From Ananas comosus (lineage: Eukaryota > Streptophyta > Magnoliopsida > Poales > Bromeliaceae): a stretch of 64,000 nt of DNA. Shown here in pieces: positions 10,859 through 21,583 of this stretch (its first letter is position 1; every line of letters begins with the position of its first letter). A program made the translations under genes and the position numbers. The notes under the pieces were generated by a model. That model ran no database searches and was not told where the DNA came from. It saw only the letters and a list, made by a program, of their open reading frames with translations. The stretch covers positions 584,466 to 648,465 of the forward strand of contig NC_033621.1 of the NCBI RefSeq assembly GCF_001540865.1, written 5' to 3'.

Positions 10859-13015
10859 GATCGTATCAAAGGTTCTTGCTAATCGACTTGAAGGGGTAGT
10901 GCACGACATCATCTCCCCTTCTCAGGCGGCTTTTCTTAAAGGGCGACTAATCTTGGACTCCTTCGTTACTGCAAGTGAGATCGTCAGCGGGTGCTCTAAA
11001 GCAGGGGTGGAGGCTGTAGGAGTTAAAGCTGACTTCGCGAAGGCCTACGACAAAGTTAGCTGGATCTTCCTCAGGAAAGTTATGTTGTGGCTTGGAGCGC
11101 CTATCAAATGGTGTGATTGGATAGACCAATGTACGTGCAACGCTAAGGTAGCGATCCTAGTAAACGGTGCCCCAACCAGGTGGATCAGAGCTAAAAGGGG
11201 GCTTCGTCAAGGGGATCCTCTATCCCCTTACCTTTTCTTACTGGTTGCTGAAGGTGTTGCGAGACTGACGGAAAGGGCAGTTCGTAACAACCTCTTAAGT
11301 GGGATTGGACCTACTGCGAATGCCAAGGTTGCCATCATCCAATACGCAGATGATACTTTCTTTTTCTGCGAGGCTAACGCTACACAAGTAACGAATTTGC
11401 TCTTTCTCTGGCAACTTTTCGAATGGGCCTCTGGACTGAAGGTTAATAGACTCAAGTCTGAACTCCTCTACCTGGGCAGGCGTGAAGGGCTGGGACAGAG
11501 GCTAGCTGATGTCATTGGGTGTAAGCTTGGGTCCCTCCCGATCAGATATCTTGGATTACCGCTCTCAAACAAACCCCTTCGAAAAGAGGACTGGTGGCCG
11601 ATCATTGAACGAGTGGAGAGACGGATTGATGGCTGGCAGTCAAAACTCCTGTCCCAAGGTGGCAGGCTGGTCCTTGTTAACTCTGTACTTTCGAATCTAC
11701 CCCTTTATTTCTTCTCGGTCTTTCGAGCGCCAAAATGGGTTCTGCGTCGCATCGATGCTTTGCGTCGAGCCTTCTTTTGGGTAGGGAGGACTCGTGTTTC
11801 CGGGGGCCGTTGTTTGGCAAGTTGGAGATCGGTCTGCAGAAGTAGACCGAATGGAGGCCTCGGAGTTTTGGACCTAGAGCTCCTTAACATAGCACTCTTA
11901 GCGAAATGGTGGTGGCGGTATCTCACAGATCACCATCATCAGTGGGGTCCCCTTCTTGATGGCTTCTATTACTCCCGGCGCAAACCCCTGGGGGAAAGAG
12001 CTTCCTTCAAACCTCATTCACAATGGTGGAGGGACGTCTTAACAACTAGGACGATTTTTAAATGTGGTATTTATTACTCGGTTATGGACGGACGCAGTGT
12101 AAACTTCTGGTCGGACATTTGGGCTGACCATTCCTCCCTTCGGTCCTGCTTCCCTGATTTGGCAGACGTGGTTCAGAGTATTAACTGTAGGGTAAGAGAT
12201 TGTTATGGACGAAGAGGGTGGAGGTGGCGCAAGATCCTGGCGGGATCCGATCCTACCTCGCTTTCTCAGAGAGAGGCGGTCGCCAACCTGAAGGAGATGC
12301 TTTCATCGGTGGTGCTATCTGACTCGCCTGACATACCTAAATGGAGATGGACTCAAGCCGAGAGATTTACGGTCAACTCGCTCTATAAATTCCTGCAGAA
12401 TGGAGGGGTCAAAGATAGTAACTTTTCTCTGATATGGAACATCCCGAGCCCGCTGAAGGTCAAAATTTTTGTTTGGCTAGTCCTGAAACACAAGGTACAG
12501 ACAAAGGATAATCTGCGTAAAAGGGGCTGGCATGGTGATCATCATTGCGTTTTGTGCTCTATGGAACCGGAGACGACTGACCACCTCTTTGTTCGGTGTG
12601 AGCTGACAAGGCTCCTCCTGGGTTGCTTGTTTCCTAATAAAAGAGCGCTTGCTAACTGTCCTTCGGTTAGTGCGCTTTGGGAGTTCAGCGGATCCAAAGG
12701 TGGTGCTTTGAGGAATTCGGAACTTTTGTCTATTGCCTCTCTCTGGTGGTCAGTTTGGTTAGAACGTAACAGGAGAATCTTTGAAAACGCGAAGCGCAAT
12801 TCGAATCAAATTCTGACGGCTGCTCGCGAGCTTCGACGAGAGTGGATTTTGCACTGTGCATCGCAGTGACTTGTATATCTTGCCTTTTTCCTGTCTTTTT
12901 TCCTTTTATCCTTTCTTTCCCCTTTCCCTCTCTGTGAGGCCCAGCTGCCTCAGTTTGTTGCTTAGTTCACCTTCTTTATGAATGAAGCGGTAGCATGCTA
13001 CCTTTTCTCAAAAAA
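10859..13015 (+). mobile_element. 5'-truncated LINE (L1-type) with target duplication
   Basis: The element is bracketed by a perfect direct repeat, AATAATCAATAAGTAAAAAA, at 10,839-10,858 and 13,016-13,035. A 20-bp target duplication is usual for LINE insertion by target-primed reverse transcription. The 5' end starts inside the reverse transcriptase domain; the 3' end has a CT-rich UTR, the palindrome GGTAGCATGCTACC and an A-run. The unmutated target duplication and intact remaining frame indicate a fairly recent insertion. The missing 5' part (ORF1 and endonuclease) means it is dead on arrival. Confidence 0.93.
10860..12869 (+). CDS. LINE ORF2 C-terminal part: reverse transcriptase and zf-RVT
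   Basis: The frame is open from the insertion junction at 10,860 (KVLANRL..) to a stop at 12,867-12,869, about 669 residues. It starts within the reverse transcriptase fingers, shows SQAAFLKGR and GLRQGDPLSPYLFLL, and has the catalytic YADDT at about 11,343-11,357. The C-terminal zf-RVT region follows (PLKVKIFVWLVLKHKVQTKD, then CVLC..TDHLFVRC), typical of plant L1-type LINEs. The N-terminal endonuclease is missing, so translation would have to start at an internal codon; expression is unlikely. Confidence 0.92.
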   Translation: MVSKVLANRLEGVVHDIISPSQAAFLKGRLILDSFVTASEIVSGCSKAGVEAVGVKADFAKAYDKVSWIFLRKVMLWLGAPIKWCDWIDQCTCNAKVAILVNGAPTRWIRAKRGLRQGDPLSPYLFLLVAEGVARLTERAVRNNLLSGIGPTANAKVAIIQYADDTFFFCEANATQVTNLLFLWQLFEWASGLKVNRLKSELLYLGRREGLGQRLADVIGCKLGSLPIRYLGLPLSNKPLRKEDWWPIIERVERRIDGWQSKLLSQGGRLVLVNSVLSNLPLYFFSVFRAPKWVLRRIDALRRAFFWVGRTRVSGGRCLASWRSVCRSRPNGGLGVLDLELLNIALLAKWWWRYLTDHHHQWGPLLDGFYYSRRKPLGERASFKPHSQWWRDVLTTRTIFKCGIYYSVMDGRSVNFWSDIWADHSSLRSCFPDLADVVQSINCRVRDCYGRRGWRWRKILAGSDPTSLSQREAVANLKEMLSSVVLSDSPDIPKWRWTQAERFTVNSLYKFLQNGGVKDSNFSLIWNIPSPLKVKIFVWLVLKHKVQTKDNLRKRGWHGDHHCVLCSMEPETTDHLFVRCELTRLLLGCLFPNKRALANCPSVSALWEFSGSKGGALRNSELLSIASLWWSVWLERNRRIFENAKRNSNQILTAARELRREWILHCASQ

Positions 13016-13193
13016 AATAATCAATAAGTAAAAAATTGATATATACCAACAAGCAGAAATCTAATAGGTTTAATTTTTTTGAGTAGATGGCTTTTATTAG
13101 ATATGTTATGTTTTTTTTAGCACACTTGCATAGATCTAAGCTGGACCAGAGCTCCCAAACAATTAGTTTTAAAGCGAGTGGTTTAACAATTTT

Positions 13194-13350
13194 TTTTTTT
13201 TTTTGAGAGATAGGTAGCACGCTACCCGCTTCGTTCATTTCATTTAGAAAATAAACTTAGCTAGAAATGTGAATCAACTAGGATTCGAACTTGAGTCTCG
13301 AGTATCAATCACCAAGTCCTTTGTCACTTACTCTAGGGACGGTCGGTGTC
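13194..13350 (-). mobile_element. tRNA-derived SINE
   Basis: Read on the minus strand it starts GACCGTCCCTAGAG, has an A-box-like segment near AGTGACAAAGGACTTGG and the B-box GTTCGAATCC, and ends in GAAGCGGGTAGCGTGCTACC, CTCTC and an A-run. It is flanked by GTTTAACAATTT at 13,181-13,192 and 13,351-13,362, a target-site duplication. The 3' tail matches the LINE tails in this window. Confidence 0.85.
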
Positions 13351-13363
13351 GTTTAACAATTTT

Positions 13364-14440
13364 GAGTTACTTGTTTAAGTGGTGTATTCTACGATACTCA
13401 GTATACTCGGAATGAGTCATGCCAAAAAAGAACACGTTAGGCACGTAGGCACAACTTAGAGGCATGAATTCGATTGGTTGGTGTACTTAAAAATGTCGAG
13501 TCCAAGAGGCATAAGTAGCCACAAGAGAGCCCGAACGGGATTGAGGCGCAAGTTAGAGACACGCGGTTGGACCGGGTTCACGTTCCTTGAAGAGCATGGC
13601 CTGTAAAAGAGCTTAAAGTGACATGGTACACTATTTGTGCTAGACCTGCCTTAAATTTTGAAACCGTAAAATTTTTTAATCCTATTCTAGTATGATTATT
13701 TTATTAAATTAAATTTAATTTATGTTTAATTTTATTAAAATTATTTCTAATTTTATTGAACTTTAGTTTTTAATATAAATATGCTATTTATTCTATTGAT
13801 TCGGAGGATAGCATTTTTGCAAGAGATAGACATATGTTATACATCACTTTAATTATAATGAAAATTTTTTGCTCTGCCTTCGTTCGTAGACGTAGGTCGG
13901 TGGCCGAATCATGTAAATATTTATTTATTTTTTATTTTCTCATTTTTGATTCTCTTAATATTTTTGCGCCGGATGAACTTTTTTTTTTTTGTCACAACAA
14001 ACAAGTGTTGGAGCAAATTTGGTATTAAAATAACTCATGGGTTCATAACAAACTGGCATCGGAGTTAGACGGTTTTGTTTGAGTGTTCTAAATGATGACG
14101 AAAGTTTAGATTGAGATGTTTGATCGCTCCAATAATTTTATTTTTCGACAAGTTGCCATTCTGATGCAACAAAGATTGCAAAAGATATTACTGGAGAATC
14201 AGAAGATAGACGTTTCAGAAAATCTCCCAATTTGCTTATTAAGCATGACCAAGTTCAATATTTCATAGACTTGGTTTGTATGAGTGTATTTTCAGAAAAG
14301 AATTCTCTGAGAGAATTTGAAATGTTTATCCCAAATAGAATTCTCTAAAATAGAAGGAAACTCAACAAGCTATCAATTATAACTCTTGTGCTTCATCTCA
14401 GATTTCATTTCTTACATCATTTTGAAGTATGGCATTCTTT
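13364..14440. other. Degenerate copia LTR and gag remnant, otherwise unassigned
   Basis: Around 13,885-14,075 the sequence GTAGACGTAGGTCGGTGGCCGA, followed by a T-rich stretch and CAAACTGGCATCGGAGTTAG, resembles the 3' part of a Ty1-copia LTR plus a mutated tRNA-Met primer site. Just downstream a broken frame reads IEMFDRSNNFIF, similar to the start of copia gag. The region 13,364-13,860 shows no gene. Confidence 0.4.
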
Positions 14441-14443
14441 TTA

Positions 14444-15143
14444 GGGTGAGTTTGGTTCATGCTATTTTTTTAAAATTCTTAATAATCTAATAGGAATAAA
14501 AAAAATATAACACTGTTTGGCTAAATTTGCTAAATAGTTTAGTTAATAATATTGAATTTACTTAGGAATGAGATTCATTCTAAAATACTAATCTTATTCC
14601 TTTGAGGGAGGGTGATTATCCTCGTATTAATAAATTGTAGTCATAATATTGTCTAATCTTTTTCGGTAATCATAATATGTCATCTTTTTCTTCCTCCGTC
14701 GCCTAGTTGGTTTTGTTTTTCTTTACTCTTGAAACCTCGTATCTCTCTCTAAGCTTATCTTTCTCTATCAAAACTTTAACTTTTTTCCTCTCTCGAAGCT
14801 AAGCTCTCTTTCCCCCCTCTTTTTCTAGAATCTCGATCAACTCTCTCTCTCTCTAACCTCGACACTATCTCTTTCCCTATTTCTTTAATTATACTCTCTC
14901 TCTCTCTAACCAATGTTCTCTCTTCATTTTTTTTTCTTAAAGGATGTTGAAATTATTTATAGTATTATCTGAAATTAATTAACGAAACAAATATATTAAT
15001 TTTATATTTTTTATAATTTTAAATAATATGACTGTGCGAACCATACCGAAATACCACATTCTTAAAATAAGATGAGTAGGAATAAAATCATCAGACATTT
15101 TTTTATTTCTAATAATCTTTCATAGTGCGAACCAAACGCGCCC
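14444..15143. mobile_element. PIF/Harbinger-type MITE
   Basis: The element starts GGGTGAGTTTGGTTCATGC and ends GTGCGAACCAAACGCGCCC, and is flanked by TTA at 14,441-14,443 and 15,144-15,146. The same architecture is seen at 805-1,477. The core contains C/T-rich tracts and no transposase. Confidence 0.78.
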
Positions 15144-15559
15144 TTATAGGCATGCATAAGTACACATGCACATATCAATTTGAAGTTGACAACTTTTTTA
15201 AGTTAACATATATTAATTAATAGAATTTGGAAAAACATACAGGCATGTGTTTCATGCGTGTATATGTATAAATCATGTATGCCTTGACCGTCCAAATAGA
15301 TAACCCATTCATACGTGAAGGATTTCGGTAGACCTGGAGCACCACGAATCAACTTACATATTTATGCATCTTTTACATTTAAAAATTTTATAGGCCAAAT
15401 AAAAATCTTTATGCCATATAGAAAAAAAAATGTATATATTCAACATTCTCCAATTTGCTTCTTTTGTTATTCATGCAACCTCCCTCGTCTCAATGCCAAA
15501 CTGAACAAAATAATGTTCAGGAGGTGACACGAATACTCTTTCAACATTAGCTTGATACA

Positions 15560-15713
15560 CCGACCGTCCCTAAAGCAAGTGGCAAAGGGCTTGGTGGTTG
15601 GTATCCGAGGTCTCAAGTTCGAATCCTAATTGATTCACATTTCTAGCTAAGTTTATTTCTAAATGAAATAAACGAAGTGGGTAACGTGCTACCTATCTCT
15701 CTCCAAAAAAAAA
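15560..15713 (+). mobile_element. tRNA-derived SINE
   Basis: Starts CGACCGTCCCTAAAG, carries the B-box GTTCGAATCC, and ends GAAGTGGGTAACGTGCTACC, CTCTC, A-run. It is flanked by a 17-bp target duplication beginning AACATTAGCTTG (15,543-15,559 and 15,714-15,730, one mismatch). It belongs to the same family as the copies at 13,194, 45,796 and 47,545. Confidence 0.87.
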
Positions 15714-15890
15714 AACATTAGCTTGTTACAAGCTCAACACAATACAACTAGCGCCCTACGATACTATTTAAGTATGAACTCAGCTCACAATGAACCAGCA
15801 TAGCCGCCATAACGAAACATGCTTCGATCTCAATGCTAGCTCTATCTACGTATTTTGTGCGACATGAAAGATGCAAGTAGAACTCGAACA

Positions 15891-17338
15891 TTTTTTTGGG
15901 AGAAAAAGGTAGCACGCTACCTGTTTCATTCATTAGGAAAGATGAACTTAGCGTACAAGGTGGAAGCAGCTTAGGCTTCCTTGGCAAAGATAGGAAAGAA
16001 AAATAAAGAAAAATAAAAATAAAGAAAAATAAATAGAACAACAGTAAAACGAAGAGAGAAAAAGAAAAAAGAAAAAGATCAGAGGGGAGAGGTTACGGGA
16101 GCGAGATCCAAGAGTTAGACAGTGATAATGCTCTATCCGAGGCTCTGACGGCGTTGGGAAGATTCGAACGGAAGACAAAGCTGTTTCGCTCGGTCCAAGC
16201 AACCCACCAAATAGCCGCCGGTTTGGTCAAGCCTTTTAATATTTTAGTGGCATCGGGGATTTGTGATATTAAGTTCCAGAGGCCTCGGACGTCGTCGCCC
16301 AAAGCATTGTTGGGTGGTGCCTCAGCCGGTCGGTGAAGGAGAAATCGGGCAAAAACGCAATTGCAGAAAAGATGGTCGACACTTTCCAAGGATAGTGCAC
16401 AGAAAACGCAGGAAAGTTCCACGAAAGTCCCTCGACTGATCAATCTGTAGGCCATGAGCAACCTTTTGCGAAGGAGCAACTAGACGAAGATTTTGATTTT
16501 AACAGGAGTCTTAAGTTTCCATAGGTGTTGGTTGGTCGAGTCAGATTGACCGGCGTACGTGATGAATTTATATAGGGAGTTGACAGTGAACTTTTGGTTA
16601 GAGGTCCACCTCCATTTGAGCGAATTGGGTTCGATGCTTGGGTTGTAAAGGAGTAGCAGGTCTTTTAGCAGCGCCAACTGTCTTCTATTTTCAGAGGAGG
16701 CAGAAGCCACGTAACCTCTACAGATAAAGTGCCATCTCCATCCGTGTGAATTCCAGCATTGGGAAACACGAACATCCTTGTTCCTGATAGTTGAGAATAT
16801 AGCTGGGAACACTGTGCTCAGTGGTGTTTCCCCAATCCAGATGTCCGTCCATAGCCTGATATTACTTCCGTCACCGATTTGATAGGAAATGCCGCATTTG
16901 AACACATCACGACACCGGACCACTCCTTTCCACCACTACGAGTAGGGGACGAAGGCGGTACCCTCGTGCAAAGGTCTTCTTCTCGTGTAGTATAAGTATC
17001 TAATTAGCTTACACCAAGGCTGGTGTGGTTCAGTGAAGAAGCGCCACCACCACTTGGTTAAGAGAGCGATGTTCATGGAGTCCACGTCTTCTATCCCCAG
17101 TCCTCCTTCATTCTTGCTTTTACAAATAGTTTTCCAGTTGACGAGACATGCGCCTCCAGCGATTTTGGAGCAGCCTTTCCAGAAGAAGGCTCTCTGTAGG
17201 GCTTCAATTCTGAGTAGCGCCCAGCAAGGCGCTTTGAAGATTGATAGGTAGAAAAGCGGTAGGTTAGCTAATACCGAGTTAATAAGTATAAGTCTTTCCC
17301 CTTGTGATAGTAGTTTGGCTTTCCACCCTTCGAACATT
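15891..17338 (-). pseudogene. 5'-truncated LINE relic
   Basis: On the minus strand a single frame runs from about 17,335 to 16,093. It begins in the reverse transcriptase thumb region (GWKAKLLSQGERLILINSVL) and continues to the zf-RVT region (CVFCALSLESVDHLFCNCVF). It is interrupted only by two stops, at about 16,936 (where the related LINE has Gln) and about 16,480 (where it has Trp). The 3' UTR ends with the GGTAGCGTGCTACC tail and A-run (T-run at 15,891-15,897 on the plus strand). TCGAACATT at 15,884-15,892 and 17,330-17,338 may be the target duplication. Confidence 0.85.
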
Positions 17339-19560
17339 ACTTTGTAACATTTTGTCCCTATTAATTGTGTTTTACGTACAGATGAGGTGACATATTTAGG
17401 GTGCTAAACTCTAACACCAAAGCACGAGTGCTGGTGATAGGGCTGGTCTAAAACGTTAAATTCATTAAAAAGCTAGATAAAAAGAGGCTTAATTGTACAT
17501 ATAATTATATGAGAAGTAGGTTGAATATCTCCCCCAAATTCACGCATCCGACTACCATCTGCCAAACATCCCCACCACCAATACTTATTGATTATCATTG
17601 CCCTCCGATCATCACTACTACTTTCGCCGGCATTACAGTAGCCTACTCTCTCCCGTCATCTCCAGTAAACATTAAAGAACTGATAACCGCCATCACCGAC
17701 CAGCACACTCTCACGGATTGCTACTCTATCTGTAATTACCAACCGTCGTCCACCAGTGCTAACTATCATAACTACTATTGTATCGGTTGGCCATAGGCCA
17801 CTGTATTCTATTACAGCCGCCTTAACTCGTCGTTTTCTATAACAACTAACTAGACACCATCATCTACAGACTTGCCGCCACTGGTATCGTCAAATGTGTG
17901 CGGTTTAGTGCCGTTATTATCTATTCACTATTGTTATTAATCAACATCTCATCCACCAACTTTGCCGACCACGAACGCTATTCTTGTTGCCATAAGTGTT
18001 GGCGAGTATCATCACTTCCACCGAGAGCCATTCATCATCCTGGGCTAGTGCCAACCTCCACATCATTAGTCGTTACACTCATGAATGTCGGGCGCTTGCA
18101 TTGTCAACCATCATAGCCACCTCCACAGGTCGCTCATCATTGCAAACTCTTAACTCCCTCAATACTATGTGTATCATCCACCTCGCCGTTATTATTCATC
18201 GAACTATAATCATTATGGCTCCTATCAACAAGGTCGACTTTCACATTAATGGGCATGATGGGCATGTGCCAATGCTAGCCATGGATGCAAGTATGTAAAA
18301 GAACAACATACATAGTGCGCGGCATGCTAGTTGCGCAACGTATTGGCACAACACAAGTCATGGCATACCATGCCGACCAATGGCCAACATGCTCCTCTAT
18401 CAAAGAACTTAAAAAACTTGTAGAATGCCTTCTATCACACCATCAACTCCATTATACCACACATGGTGAAATTGTTAATTGCTAACAGGTACTCTGTTTG
18501 TATGGTACAACAAAGCAGTAGGGAAAGAAAAATTATCATATGGTAACATATGCACCATAAGATAGCTGCTCAAAAAAAAATTTAACTACCAATACTTCGG
18601 AAAACATGCCCAAAATAGAGGGGAAAGAGAAATAAAGACATTGTGTTTTACGAGAAAATTAAATAGCATTGATTGGTTAACGTTTACTATTATCAATTGA
18701 AGTTTTTTCAGCACACATGTTTAAACATATCGAAATGGAGCAAAAGGAAAGGAAGCATAATTCCTGAATGAGCAAGTCATGTAAAAGAAAAGAGAATGTA
18801 GAAGAGGGTAGAATGGCGACGAAGTCCATGCCAACAGAGAGTGATGCCAAAACCAGGGTAATACATCAATATAACATGATGAAACAAGGGGAAAGGGAAA
18901 ATACTATTAAGTATTAATGATATTGTAAGGAAGAAAAGGAGCATGGACTTGTAGTGAACAAGTGTATTGAAGATAATTACAGTAACTCTTTTGTTCATAG
19001 ATATAGAGATCAAGGAATGGAAAGAGTGAAATTATCTAAACAATTGTTCAATGAATATAAAAGTGGGAACTTTAGAGATCTTACAATGTCATCTGAGAAA
19101 ACAAAGTCGAGTTTTGTGAAGCTTGCTAAGGGCTCCAAGTTAAAAAGTCTATGAAGAAAATGGAACTAGGGAAGGCCACTGGAGCAAATGAGATTCTTAA
19201 TAAGAGTCAAACTAACCAGGGGGAAGCAGGAACAAAGTAATAAGAAACCTGTTTATCATCCAGAAATCTGTTCCAGGATGAAAGTTTAGTTATGCATCTC
19301 ACAATCTGTACAGGAGGTATCTTCTAGCTGAGCAGATGCATAAATAACCTAGCATGCCTTTATGAAATTAAAGAAGAAGGAGAAGAAGAATTAAAAAAAA
19401 AAAAAAACAAAAAGGAGAAGAAGAGAAGGGAGGAGGAGGAGGAAGAAGAAGAAGAAGAAGAATCAAATCTCTCTCGACATCTTCCATGAATCTAATTTCA
19501 TGAGCCTCAATGAGAAAGAAACAATGGAATCTTTGCTAACAGATAGGCGTGATTCATACC
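17339..19560. other. No gene recognised
   Basis: 17,500-18,490 is rich in ATC/ACC triplets and reads as low-complexity open frames without known domains. 18,500-19,560 is AT-rich and ends in purine tracts (GAA repeats at about 19,373-19,460). Nothing resembles a transposase, a splice-consistent gene or an RNA gene. Confidence 0.5.
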
Positions 19561-19908
19561 TTACGTGGATTTGAGTAGTGCCTAGTAGTTCTCTGTTTTC
19601 TCATTCTGTCCTTGGTAAACCGGTGCTGTTTCTTCGTTTCGGAGCCTTCCTTCTATTGTCGGCACTCTCTTTGCTCTTTTCCTTCTTTGTCTCCATTAAG
19701 CTGCCTCCTTTCGGCTTTCTTCTACCTCTATGCTTCACTTAACGTCTCTGTTGTCGGAATATGTGGGATCTTTACTGTGTTTACCGTTTTTTTTTTTCTT
19801 TTTTCCTTTTCCTGTCATCTTCGAAGTCATGTTGCTTCACTCTGTTGCGAAATTCACTTTCTTACTGAATGAAGCAGTAGCATGCTATCTTTATCTCAAA
19901 AAAAAAAA
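19561..19908 (+). mobile_element. LINE 3'-UTR fragment
   Basis: A C/T-rich stretch ends with TGAATGAAGCAGTAGCATGC, TATC, TTTATCTC and an A-run at about 19,899-19,909. This is the same 3' end as the LINE at 10,859-13,015. No coding part is left; the 5' junction is not sharp. Confidence 0.6.
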
Positions 19909-19909
19909 T

Positions 19910-21583
19910 CCTTCCGCTAAAACACCCCACGATCTTCGCTTCCTCGGCAAGGCTATCCTCAAATGCAAACACAGATGTCATAAACTCTATCAATCTATCT
20001 TCTATGTTTCCATTCCTTTACTATATTTCGTGAACAAGTGGAGCTCCCCTGTTCAAGCCAATGAAACCGCAGGAACATCCACTAAAATAATAAGCAAGGC
20101 CAAGCAGAGCCTCGCCTCATCACGCAGCGTAAGAGACTAAGAGAGCATCGTCTTACTCGTCTCCATTCTTCAACCAAGACGCAACGATCTCTACACTAGA
20201 GGCCCTTGGAAAGCAATCAAATAAAAAGCAACAAAGAGAAGAAAACGAATATACATAAAATTCTAAGACTCCTATAACTACAGAAAACACCTCCATCAAC
20301 AGCATCTAAATTGTTTATCGAGGCAATCGTAGTATGCTTATTTCAATTTCGCTGAAAAAAAAAAAAAACTATGCTTAGTGCTCCATTTATACGCACCTTA
20401 GCCTGAGTTCCCAATATAGCGGACGCCACCAAATAACCTCGACTTCGTAGAAGAACATAAAATTGGCTTCGTTGCTCATCTCCATGTCGTCGCTTTCTTT
20501 CAGCCACTCCGCTTCTCTCTAAAAATTTCTCTTGGGCAAATCGTCGGACACCTGGTGATCGTAGGCCCAACAAAAAAATAAAAATAAAAAATCTCACGAA
20601 AAATCCATCAATTTTAAAAATTTACAAGAGCAAAAGGAATCTCACCTCTCATGAGAAAGAGAAAGCGAAAATCTCCGTGCAAACGTCTCATTTTGACGAA
20701 TGGCCCAATCAGGATGGTCAAGTGGCGCTCTCCCGCATTTCCCGCATGATTTAAAAATGTCTACTTCTCGTATTTCCTTCACGTGTTCGATTAGGGCCGT
20801 GTACCTTCAAATTGGCGCCAACGGGTCGCTGTTGAATTTATACCGGTCAAAGGTGGGTGTGCGACAACAAAAGCGTGTTGGGACCTAAGAATTTAGATAA
20901 ACCCACGTGAGCAAATGTTAAAATATAAATTTTTCTTTTTTGCAAAAGGGTTCGATCTGGAACGATAAAATTGACGAATTGAATTAGTCAGATAGAAACT
21001 TTCGTGATTGTTACATATTTAAAAATCAAAACGCGAAACGCGTGGTAATTAATTAAGATAATGGGAACGCAGGGAAATTGTCGCTAGTGTGCCACTGTAT
21101 TAAGCATTACCATCCACGTTTGACTTTTGAAATCTTTTGTTTGAGACAGAGTGGGGTTTTTTTTTCTTTATTTATTTATCTTGTTTAGCTTGTCCGTATC
21201 AAGTAGTTTAGCATTAAATATGTTATAATAATTTTGAGGACCGATGCAGGTGAGAACAAAAAAAAAAAAAAATCCGAGCTTTGCAAAAGAGTTATTGAGG
21301 AGCTTCTCAACAGGATCTAGCAAACGAACTACAGTGTATCAGAAACTGTTGAAGCTTAAGCAGATGTATTGTCTCAGTAGAGAGCTGATCCAAAACAGAC
21401 AATTAGTTCCTATCACCTTTCGGTAGGGGTTTTTGATTAAACAAACAACTTCGCAAAACGAAGGAAAAGAGAAGGGACTACAAACAAAACCAACCTAGGC
21501 TCCACTTTTATATGGATAAAATCGGTGACAATTTGTAATGTACAGAAATGAGATTTTGTTGATACAGGGCCCTTCTTTGCGGG
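19910..21583. other. No gene recognised
   Basis: The longest frames are short and lack family features. A 60-codon plus-strand frame at 21,247-21,426, rich in Lys and Leu, has no recognisable domain. Part of 20,900-21,580 lies just downstream of the XRCC4 stop and may include its 3' UTR. Confidence 0.4.

Noticed and set aside
13194..13350. tRNA gene, because of the B-box GTTCGAATCC
   Set aside because: No cloverleaf can be drawn, the copies have target duplications and A-tails, and they repeat across the window: SINEs.
17509..18485. Chain of small plus-strand frames
   Set aside because: ATC/ACC-rich low-complexity DNA with no domains or consistent splice sites.
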